29,495 nt of DNA from Sphingomonadaceae bacterium. Lineage in GTDB: Bacteria; Pseudomonadota; Alphaproteobacteria; Sphingomonadales; Sphingomonadaceae. Both the position numbers and the translations under genes were made by a program. The DNA is taken from contig JACVCM010000035.1 in the NCBI GenBank assembly GCA_016742125.1, forward strand, positions 1-29,495, written 5' to 3'. Shown one piece after another: positions 8,659 to 14,645 of the stretch (the stretch's first letter is position 1; each line of letters opens with the position of its first letter). The notes below the pieces were generated by a model that was not told the origin of the DNA, searched no databases, and saw nothing but the letters and a program-made list of their open reading frames with translations.

Positions 8659-9420
8659 ATGGTGGTGGTGATGACACGCCAAAATGTAAATCTGAGAAAC
8701 TTGATCTCGCAATATCAGAATGTTGCGAGCTTGGCAGAGTTGCACGAACTGCTCCACCGTTCGACCCGCGCGCTGGGCTTTGCGCATTTCATGCTGATCC
8801 ATCACACCGATCCAAGCAAACCGAATGATTTGCTCGTTCACTTGCATAATTATCCGGCCAATCAGGCAACAGCCTATTTCGAAGAGCAGCATTTCCGGCA
8901 CGACCCCGTGCTGCAAGCCTGTAACTACACCAATGTCGGTTTTGCCTGGGACGAGATTCACACCCTCATCCAGATGACACCCCGGCTTCAGAACACACTT
9001 AACAGTTGCCGCGGCTATGGACTGGGCGAGGGATACACTGTTCCTGCCCATGTCCCGGGTGAACCGCCTGGATCATGCAGCTTTGTAACAAAGGCGGGGA
9101 TTCCCTTGCCGCGCGAAAATCTTATCGCTGCGGAACTCATTGGCAGTTTTGCTTTCCAGGCCGGGCGGCGGATTACAGGACTTGCAGCGAAAGGATATCC
9201 GACTGCGACGCGGTTGACGCAGCGCCAGCGTGATTGTGTCTATTGGATGGCCCGCGGCAAGACCGACTGGGAAATAGCGACGATCCTTGGGATCGGCGAA
9301 GAAACGGTTACCCAGCATATCAACCTCGCGCGCAAACGCTATTGCGTCGACAGGCGGACGGCGTTGGCGGTCCGTGCCGTCCATGATGGTCAGGTGAGCG
9401 CCATCGGTGGTTGGCACTAG
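8659..9420 (+). CDS. traR: LuxR-family quorum-sensing regulator, TraR-like
   Basis: The 253-residue protein has an N-terminal acyl-homoserine-lactone-binding domain (about residues 20-165) and a C-terminal LuxR helix-turn-helix (about 185-240, LTQRQRDCVYWMARGKTDWE). Of the residues that hold the signal in TraR/LuxR, Tyr73, Asp82 and Trp97 appear conserved. The invariant Trp of the W-x3-Y motif is replaced by Gln69. No luxI-type synthase is in the window. ATG at 8659 is followed by three GTG codons and ATG at 8671, which has GGTGG just before it and may be the real start. Position before the fseA-like ORFs and divergent from traG argues for a TraR role in transfer control. Confidence 0.85.
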   Translation: MVVVMTRQNVNLRNLISQYQNVASLAELHELLHRSTRALGFAHFMLIHHTDPSKPNDLLVHLHNYPANQATAYFEEQHFRHDPVLQACNYTNVGFAWDEIHTLIQMTPRLQNTLNSCRGYGLGEGYTVPAHVPGEPPGSCSFVTKAGIPLPRENLIAAELIGSFAFQAGRRITGLAAKGYPTATRLTQRQRDCVYWMARGKTDWEIATILGIGEETVTQHINLARKRYCVDRRTALAVRAVHDGQVSAIGGWH

Positions 9421-9465
9421 TCCCTTCCAAAGGGGGAATAGCCAAGTAGCACAATAATCGCGCAC

Positions 9466-9492
9466 TATCCGGTCCATGAAAGGATCCGGATA
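9466..9492. repeat. 7-bp inverted repeat upstream of the fseA-like ORFs
   Basis: The arms TATCCGG (9466-9472) and CCGGATA (9486-9492) flank a 13-bp spacer, about 80 bp before the ATG at 9573. In the Mesorhizobium system TraR activates the msi172-msi171 pair, so this is a candidate activator site. It does not look like the classic 18-bp tra box. Confidence 0.4.
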
Positions 9493-9572
9493 TTGGCCGT
9501 AAATTCTGCCAGCAAGGATGTTCTCTGCGAATGGAATGGGGGAAGCTCTGACCGGCCTGCGGTTGCAGCGAT

Positions 9573-9833
9573 ATGACCCCATCCAATCCGCTTTTTGCAG
9601 GGTACGATTGGAGTGATCCGGCGCACTACGCCTATCTACTCAAACTTGGTCGTCCTGGATTGATGTGGGAATGGCTGCGCCGCGATCCCGGCTATCAGGC
9701 TATAGCACCGGTAGAACCGCCAGAGCCAGCCACAGGTCCGCACGGTTACAATCTGTTGATACCCGCTCCCCGGGCGGCGGTCGATCGCTGGGGGTTGCAC
9801 TTTCGTGGAATCGGCCAGCGTTGCCGCAGGTGA
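9573..9833 (+). CDS. fseA: FseA upstream ORF (msi172-like, DUF6499-type N-terminal domain)
   Basis: The 86-residue ORF begins with the family signature DWSDPAHYAYLLKLGRPG and WEWLRRDPGY. It runs to the conserved WGLHFRG segment and stops at 9831-9833. Its 3' end overlaps the next ORF in the +1 frame. In ICEMlSymR7A the homologous msi172 and msi171 are fused by +1 slippage of tRNA-Phe from UUU to UUC. Here TTT (9801-9803) is followed by C, inside the same WGLHF motif. Slippage would give one protein from 9573-9803 joined to 9805-10383, about 269 residues. Without the shift only the short domain is made. Confidence 0.85.
   Translation: MTPSNPLFAGYDWSDPAHYAYLLKLGRPGLMWEWLRRDPGYQAIAPVEPPEPATGPHGYNLLIPAPRAAVDRWGLHFRGIGQRCRR
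9795..9810 (+). other. Candidate +1 programmed ribosomal frameshift site (TTT-C)
   Basis: Zero-frame codons are TTG CAC TTT CGT GGA. Moving one base at TTT (9801-9803) re-pairs tRNA-Phe with TTC (9802-9804), and reading continues GTG GAA in the downstream DUF2285 frame. The fused protein then reads WGLHF-VESASVAAGDARLFW, which restores the layout of single-frame relatives. The zero-frame stop is only 27 bp further on. Confidence 0.75.
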
Positions 9834-10383
9834 CGCACGGCTTTTCTGGTCGGTTTCTATTGATGCAACGGCTTTGACCGTCCGTGCCGACACTGTGAAG
9901 CGACCTGCAGACGGGTTGGATCTTTTGAAACTGCTCAAATTCGCTTCGGTCGTCGTCGATGACGACGGCGCTGAATATCTCTCGCTCGGCAATGGCCAGC
10001 ACTGCCTGCGTCTGGACGTGGTGTCGGGCAGCGTGTTGGACGGGCTGGTGAATCTTTGCTTTCTAGCCCCGAGCGTTGCGCACCTTCCGCATATGGCCGA
10101 ATCACTGTCCGTTTTCAGCTTCCTTTTGAACCACGGTAGGTTTCCGAAGCCTTCGCGCGCACATTATGTTTTAGCCAAACGCCAAGCCGCATTGCTGCAA
10201 ACCTATGATGCGCTGGTGGCAGGTGCCAGCCAGCGCGAGGTTGCCATTGCCTTTTTCGGGCCAAGCCGCGTGGCTGCCGAATGGAATGGCCGGTCGGATG
10301 CGATGCGCTCGCAAATCCGCAGACTGTGCAGATCGGCCCATGCGACGGCGGCGGGCGGCTATAAATCTCTATTGCAGCCTTGA
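9805..10383 (+). CDS. fseA: FseA downstream ORF (msi171-like, DUF2285 domain)
   Basis: About 192 codons in the +1 frame relative to the ORF above. The C-terminal half carries the DUF2285 pattern: YDALVAGASQREVAIAFFG, an Arg-rich helix, then GGYKSLL. DUF2285 occurs in excision activators and in the RovC DNA-binding domain. The only start near its beginning is a GTG at 9805 lying exactly at the slip point, with no ribosome site. It is therefore more likely translated as the tail of the frameshift fusion than alone. By analogy with FseA the fusion would activate an excisionase (rdfS-type) gene. No such gene is in the window. Confidence 0.85.
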   Translation: MESASVAAGDARLFWSVSIDATALTVRADTVKRPADGLDLLKLLKFASVVVDDDGAEYLSLGNGQHCLRLDVVSGSVLDGLVNLCFLAPSVAHLPHMAESLSVFSFLLNHGRFPKPSRAHYVLAKRQAALLQTYDALVAGASQREVAIAFFGPSRVAAEWNGRSDAMRSQIRRLCRSAHATAAGGYKSLLQP

Positions 10384-10419
10384 TTGCAGCAAAGACTGAA
10401 TCCGTTCGGTGTCGGTCGA

Positions 10420-10704
10420 TCAGTCGCCTTGGGGGCGTTTGGCCTCCGCTGGCTCGACGCTCGAATCAACCACAGAAAGTCGGGGAATCAGCATCTGATA
10501 CGGCTCGACATCCAGACATTGTGCCAAATCGGCGACCGTCTCGATCGAAGCCGCATAGAGGCCGCGTTCGAGCGCGCTGACATAGGTGCGATCCATTTTT
10601 GCCTCGTGCGCCAATGTTTCTTGCGATAAGGCTTTGGCGTGGCGAAGCTGACGAAGATTGCGTGCAAAGATTTCCCGGATGGTCACAGCGCCATGCGAGG
10701 GCAT
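10420..10704 (-). CDS. qseC: XRE/Cro-CI-type repressor, QseC-like
   Basis: The 94-residue protein has a classic helix-turn-helix at about residues 15-65 (NLRQLRHAKALSQETLAHEA, then MDRTYVSALERG, then VADLAQCLDVEPYQML). A short acidic tail follows. It is transcribed divergently from the small DUF2285-like gene at 10778, with only 73 bp between the starts. In ICEMlSymR7A the XRE-type QseC is divergent from qseM and sets the on/off state of qseM. No clear Shine-Dalgarno precedes the ATG; a GTG at 10686 is an alternative start. Its stop is 36 bp from the end of the fseA-like gene, which converges on it. Confidence 0.82.
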   Translation of the reverse strand: MPSHGAVTIREIFARNLRQLRHAKALSQETLAHEAKMDRTYVSALERGLYAASIETVADLAQCLDVEPYQMLIPRLSVVDSSVEPAEAKRPQGD

Positions 10705-10738
10705 TGCGCTGTTTTTATCTACGGAGTATACTCGTCAA
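10704..10738. promoter_or_regulatory. qseC-qseM divergent promoter with palindromic operator
   Basis: A perfect palindrome GAGTATACTC (10724-10733) contains TATACT (10727-10732), a good -10 box for qseM. TTGCGC (10704-10709) stands 17 bp upstream as a weak -35. On the minus strand TTGACG (10738-10733) could be the qseC -35. A repressor bound at the palindrome would cover both promoters. Confidence 0.6.
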
Positions 10739-10777
10739 TCGTTACGGTTTGGAGCGGGTTAAATTCGCCGGTTGGAA

Positions 10778-11041
10778 ATGATGGCAGAGATTGATCCCCG
10801 GATACAGGCTCAGGCCCCGTCAGACGATACGGTGACCTATTATGACCGGCAGCATTTTCTGACCTACGCCCGGCTGATCGATGCTGCCGAAGAGGGTGCC
10901 GATTGGCAGAAAAGCGCGGCAAGCATACTCTATCGCGATGTGGAGAGCGATCCTGCGGCTGCGGAGCTTTGCTATCGCAGTCACTTGGCGCGCGCACGGT
11001 GGATCGTAGACGCCGGTCTTGGCGATCTCGAATACCAATAA
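10778..11041 (+). CDS. qseM: Small DUF2285-like protein, QseM-like antiactivator
   Basis: The 87-residue acidic/aromatic protein carries YYDRQHFLTYARLIDAAEEG, a helix ILYRDVESDP, and SHLARARWIVDAGLG. The core can be laid over the C-terminal part of the fseA-like ORF: a helix ending in EGADWQ versus AGASQR, then an Arg/Leu helix and a Gly turn. This is what one expects of QseM, a DUF2285-related antiactivator that in ICEMlSymR7A binds both TraR and FseA. Start is ATG at 10778 or 10781, with GGTTGGA just before. Divergence from the XRE gene supports the assignment. Binding partners here are inferred. Confidence 0.75.
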   Translation: MMAEIDPRIQAQAPSDDTVTYYDRQHFLTYARLIDAAEEGADWQKSAASILYRDVESDPAAAELCYRSHLARARWIVDAGLGDLEYQ

Positions 11042-11631
11042 GCTCGATTGAGCGACTTGGAAAACCCCGATCGGCGTAGAGGATACTTCCGACGCACAAA
11101 TATCTCGCTATTTATCGATAGCGCGCCGTTACCTATCGTGCCCAACAGCGGTGCTTTTGTCGCCCACTTCCAATAAGCCAGTCTGCAGACGGCGGTTTTG
11201 AACTCAGGCTGTTAGCGCTTCAGTGTAGTTTCGATCGGCAAGGCCAGTTTCAATGCGCCCCATCCGAGCAATCCGCATCAGGCGATCGATAAGATGCGGC
11301 TCGGTGACGGTATCCGCCGCGATGGATCAATATGTTCCGTTTCTGGGTTTCTGTATTTCAGCATCACCATCATTTCCGGACATGCAGGCCACCAAACAAC
11401 CCGGCTTGGATCGCATCTAACTCGGATTGACACGCCACTGACTGACTGAACGTTAGGAAAAATCAGTGATTGCAACGTCCCAACCCGTTTAGGTTTGCAA
11501 GCTTGAGCCGAGGCGACCTTGATCATTCACATCAGGGAGCGGCAATGCCGGCCCTATTACAACGCTGCGCATTGCTATTACTGGCCATGAAGCATCGGTC
11601 TGTGTTTCAATTACACTAAGCTAAAGTGTGC
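11042..11631. other. Long intergenic region, possible gene remnant and inverted repeats
   Basis: No convincing complete gene is seen between the mobile-element regulators and the sugar locus. Just after qseM lie nested inverted repeats (CGCTAT 11106-11111 with ATAGCG 11118-11123; CGATAG 11116-11121 with CTATCG 11133-11138). On the minus strand, 11204-11326 reads as a plausible protein tail (TVTEPHLIDRLMRIARMG to TEALTA and stop) without a start. The adjacent frame (11278-11526) is open too. Together they could be a frameshifted remnant. A tiny ORF (11545-11619) behind GGGAG is probably chance. This would be a sensible place to look for an element boundary, but no tRNA end or integrase is visible. 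Confidence 0.45.
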
Positions 11632-12663
11632 TTAGGTCTCCCGAACAATAAGCTTCGTTGGCAGTGTCACGGATTTCGGTCTTGCGCCATCCAGTTGCTG
11701 CATCAGTTTTTCCACCAATATGGTGCCTGCAATGCTGGTATCCTGTTCGATTGTCGTGATCGAGGGAGAAAAATGCGCGGCTGGGGGAATGTTATTGTAG
11801 CCGACAAGCGAATAGTCGTGCGGCGGAATCAGCCTTTCCTGGCGGAATGCACTTATCACCGCCATTGATGCGGTGTCCGAAAATGCGAAAACCGCATCAG
11901 GCCTTTTCCCGCTCTGCAGATATTCGCGCGCTTTGCTCATCGTTTCGGAAAAAGCCATCATATCTATACGCAGTAGATCAAGTTCAACCTCGGTAGACTC
12001 TCTCGCGGCCTCAGCCAGCCCGGCATAGCGCAACCTTATCTCTTCATGCGCGATGTTGCCGACAAACACCCAACTCTTCCGGTGCAATTGCAAAAAACGC
12101 TCTCCGGCAAGGCGTCCGCCGGCGAAATTGTCGCTGCCGACGGCGCAATAGCCGGATTCGGCCATTACCGCGCCCCATACCGCCATGGGAATATCCTTGC
12201 GCGCAAGCTCGCGCAAAATGGGCTCGCGCATCCCCTGCCCCAGAATGATGAAACCATCGGCCCCGCGCGAACGGTGCAAATCGACGTAGTCCCCAACGCT
12301 TTCAAGGCCAGCGGGCGATAGCAACAGATCGACATCGCGCACCGAAAGCGCCTCAGAAACGCCTGCCAGAAGTTCATAGATGAAAGGATCGCCGATCGCG
12401 CCATGCCGGTGCGAATGAAAATCGAGCACTACGGCGACCGTATTCGTCCTGACCTGGCGCAATTTCTGCGCATTGCGATTGACTGCATAGCCATGCTCGC
12501 GCGCAACTTCGAGAATGCGGGCGCGCTTGTCCTCCGAAACCAGTCGGCTGCCGCTGAGCGCGCGCGACACTGTCGGTTTCGAAACCTGGGCTAGGCGCGC
12601 AATATCGTCCATGGTGGGGCGCATCGCGCGTCGCCGCTTTTCTGCCATTTGACTGGATTCCAT
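11632..12663 (-). CDS. LacI-family repressor of the trehalose/alpha-glucoside locus
   Basis: A LacI helix-turn-helix with hinge (MRPTMDDIARLAQVSKPTVS, then RALSGSRLVSEDKRARI) is followed by a periplasmic-binding-protein-like effector domain (TVAVVLDF to TLPTKLIVRET). Length, about 343 residues, is normal. ATG at 12663 has AAAGAAAG before it. The longer reading from 12747 would place the start codon inside the operator palindrome and is unlikely; ATG at 12648 is also possible. It is divergent from the trehalase gene. Two identical-arm 14-bp palindromes, before the trehalase and before the TonB receptor, mark the probable regulon. The effector is likely trehalose, glucose or a related sugar (inference). 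Confidence 0.9.
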   Translation of the reverse strand: MESSQMAEKRRRAMRPTMDDIARLAQVSKPTVSRALSGSRLVSEDKRARILEVAREHGYAVNRNAQKLRQVRTNTVAVVLDFHSHRHGAIGDPFIYELLAGVSEALSVRDVDLLLSPAGLESVGDYVDLHRSRGADGFIILGQGMREPILRELARKDIPMAVWGAVMAESGYCAVGSDNFAGGRLAGERFLQLHRKSWVFVGNIAHEEIRLRYAGLAEAARESTEVELDLLRIDMMAFSETMSKAREYLQSGKRPDAVFAFSDTASMAVISAFRQERLIPPHDYSLVGYNNIPPAAHFSPSITTIEQDTSIAGTILVEKLMQQLDGARPKSVTLPTKLIVRET

Positions 12664-12732
12664 TCTTTCTTTCAGTGAAGTGATCGAAGCACAATTTGAC
12701 GGACGCGGCAACGGCTTTGACCTTTTCGCTAT

Positions 12733-12746
12733 TGAAATGGATTTCA
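12733..12746. promoter_or_regulatory. Candidate LacI operator 1
   Basis: TGAAATGGATTTCA is a perfect inverted repeat around a GG centre. It lies in the lacI-trehalase divergent region, 70 bp upstream of the lacI start and 77 bp before the coupled trehalase leader. The same arms recur at 14412-14425. Confidence 0.75.
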
Positions 12747-12784
12747 TAGCTTCATATTAAAGGTCGATTGTGAGGGAGGATGTC

Positions 12785-12859
12785 GTGAAATCGTTGTTGC
12801 AGCCGGATTATGTCGTGGCATTATGGAATTGCGATTTCATGCAGTGCGGGCGGATATGA
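12785..12859 (+). CDS. Possible 24-codon leader ORF coupled to trehalase
   Basis: GGGAGGA (12774-12780), the only strong ribosome site in front of the trehalase, is placed for a GTG at 12785 that opens a 24-codon ORF (begins VKSLLQPDYVV). Its TGA (12857-12859) overlaps the trehalase ATG at 12856 as ATGA. It may serve translational coupling rather than make a functional peptide. It could also reflect an indel that separated the ribosome site from the real start. Confidence 0.3.
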   Translation: MKSLLQPDYVVALWNCDFMQCGRI

Positions 12860-14376
12860 CTGGCCCTGCACCATCAATTCCTTCGGAAATTTTCGACAGC
12901 CTTTTCGTCGATGTGCAGGCGCGCAAACTTTATGGCGATTCCAAAAGCTTCGCCGACGCTGTGCCACGTCGGCATCCATCGGACATTTTACAGGAATGGC
13001 AGGATAAACGGCTGCTGACAGATACCGCGCTGCGTAATTTCATTGACGCAAATTTTGAACTCCCTGCCCAATATGATCACGCCAATGACGGCACAGCGGA
13101 TTTTGAAACCTATCTTGCCAATGCCTGGAACGCATTGACGCGAACACAATTGGAAGCGGCGCCTTATTGTTCGGCACTCGCGCTACCCCGACCCTTTGTG
13201 GTGCCTGGAGGTCGCTTTCGCGAACTATATTATTGGGACAGCTATTTCACCATGCTTGGTCTTGATGTCAGCGGTCGTCACGATCTGATTGAGGACATGA
13301 TTGGGAATTTCGGCAGCCTGCTCGATCGCTTTGGCATGATCCCCAATGCCACGCGGAGCTATTATCTCAGCCGATCGCATCCACCGCTTTTCTATCTCGC
13401 CGCTGGCTTGTCGCAGGATCAATCGGTCGCATGCCGCCGCCGCCGGTTGGCATGGATGCGGCAGGAGCATGGTTTCTGGATGGCGGGTGAGGATATGGTC
13501 ACCCCAGGCGAAACGCACCGCCGGGTGGTGCGGCTGCCGGACGGCACGCTGCTCAACCGTTATTGGGACGATCGCGCCCAACCGCGCGACGAAAGCTGGA
13601 TCGAGGATTTCGAACTGGCCGCCAATTTGCCGGATGCGGCCAAAGCGGCGCTGTGGCGCAATCTGCGAGCGGCGGCCGAAAGCGGCTGGGATTTCAGCTC
13701 GCGCTGGCTGGCCGATGGCCAGTCGCTGGAGACGATTTCCACCACGCGGATCTTGCCTATCGATCTCAATTGCCTGCTTTTCGGCCTTGAACAGACCATC
13801 GCCAGCGAGGCAATGGCCTTGGGCGATCAGACCGAAGCCGCGGCATTTGAGCGGCGCGCACTGCAACGATCGGCGGCGATCGCGACCTATTTGTGGACCG
13901 AAGAAGGCGGGTTTCATGCTGATTACTGGCTTGATGCAGGCGCGCCGTCGGCGCAGATTACCGCCGCCGCCGCCTTCCCGCTTTTTACCGGGCAGTGCAG
14001 CGTAGATCGGGCGCGCCGAACAGTGGATGCGCTGCGAAACTTGCTGGCCCCCGGCGGCCTGCTGACGACCATGTCGCACACTGGACAGCAATGGGATGCG
14101 CCCAATGGCTGGGCACCGTTGCAGTGGGTCGCCTGCCAAGGGTTGCAACGATATGAGGAGAAGGACCTGGCCGAAGAGATCGCGCGGCGCTGGCTGGCGC
14201 TGGTCGAACGACATTATCGCGCCAGCGGGCAGATTATGGAAAAATATGATGTGATTGCCGAAACCGCAGGCGGCGGCGGCGAATATGCCGTGGAAATCGG
14301 CTTTGGGTGGACCAATGGCGTTGTGCTCGCACTGAAACGCATGCTGGACCAGGCGGATACGGGCTTAACGCAATAA
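12856..14376 (+). CDS. Trehalase, glycoside hydrolase family 37
   Basis: The enzyme hydrolyses alpha,alpha-trehalose to two glucose. Both GH37 signature segments are present: PGGRFRELYYWDSYF (about residues 117-131) and QQWDAPNGWAP (about 411). The C-terminal MEKYDV and GGGGEY with GFGWTNGV match E. coli trehalases closely. At ~506 residues the length is typical. No signal peptide is visible, so it should act in the cytoplasm on sugar imported by the MFS protein. ATG at 12856 overlaps the stop of a short leader ORF; an in-frame ATG at 12823 is the alternative, without a ribosome site. Confidence 0.93.
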   Translation: MTGPAPSIPSEIFDSLFVDVQARKLYGDSKSFADAVPRRHPSDILQEWQDKRLLTDTALRNFIDANFELPAQYDHANDGTADFETYLANAWNALTRTQLEAAPYCSALALPRPFVVPGGRFRELYYWDSYFTMLGLDVSGRHDLIEDMIGNFGSLLDRFGMIPNATRSYYLSRSHPPLFYLAAGLSQDQSVACRRRRLAWMRQEHGFWMAGEDMVTPGETHRRVVRLPDGTLLNRYWDDRAQPRDESWIEDFELAANLPDAAKAALWRNLRAAAESGWDFSSRWLADGQSLETISTTRILPIDLNCLLFGLEQTIASEAMALGDQTEAAAFERRALQRSAAIATYLWTEEGGFHADYWLDAGAPSAQITAAAAFPLFTGQCSVDRARRTVDALRNLLAPGGLLTTMSHTGQQWDAPNGWAPLQWVACQGLQRYEEKDLAEEIARRWLALVERHYRASGQIMEKYDVIAETAGGGGEYAVEIGFGWTNGVVLALKRMLDQADTGLTQ

Positions 14377-14411
14377 AATAACTCAGTTTGGCGACAATTT
14401 GAAATTCATAT

Positions 14412-14425
14412 TGAAATGCATTTCA
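14412..14425. promoter_or_regulatory. Candidate LacI operator 2
   Basis: TGAAATGCATTTCA is a perfect palindrome, identical to operator 1 except one central base. It lies 36 bp after the trehalase stop and 220 bp before the TonB receptor start. A TTGACG about 27 bp further on could be a -35 box. Confidence 0.75.
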
Positions 14426-14645
14426 TATCGCGTTACAAGGGCTTCACTATCTTGACGCAAAACAGTCTGGAAGGGGAGGATGAGGATCAAGCGCGCAATC
14501 CTTGCGCTGCGATGCGCCGACAATGATTGTTCGGCCAGCGTCAGGCGCCCACCGAACCGCCTCCATTGCAGACAGACAAATACATCCAGGATCGCCTCTG
14601 CGGTCACTGGAAGAGCATAAGATATTTTCTGATGGGAGAGTGATT

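Noticed and set aside
9789..9833. Sequencing error in the G5 run (9790-9794) as the cause of the split DUF6499/DUF2285 gene
   Set aside because: Correcting the run would destroy the conserved WGLHF segment, whereas slippage at TTTC preserves it and matches a known mechanism. It still needs read-level confirmation.
11545..11619. 24-codon ORF behind GGGAG in the intergenic region
   Set aside because: Too short, with no similarity I recognise and nothing to couple to; chance is likely.
11613..11629. Hairpin ACACT / AGTGT just beyond the lacI stop as a terminator
   Set aside because: Only a 5-bp AT-rich stem with no T-run on the lacI strand.
14502..14645. Upstream extension of the TonB receptor from ATG 14502
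   Set aside because: It would bury the signal peptide 48 residues inside the protein; the ATG at 14646 has both a ribosome site and the signal sequence.
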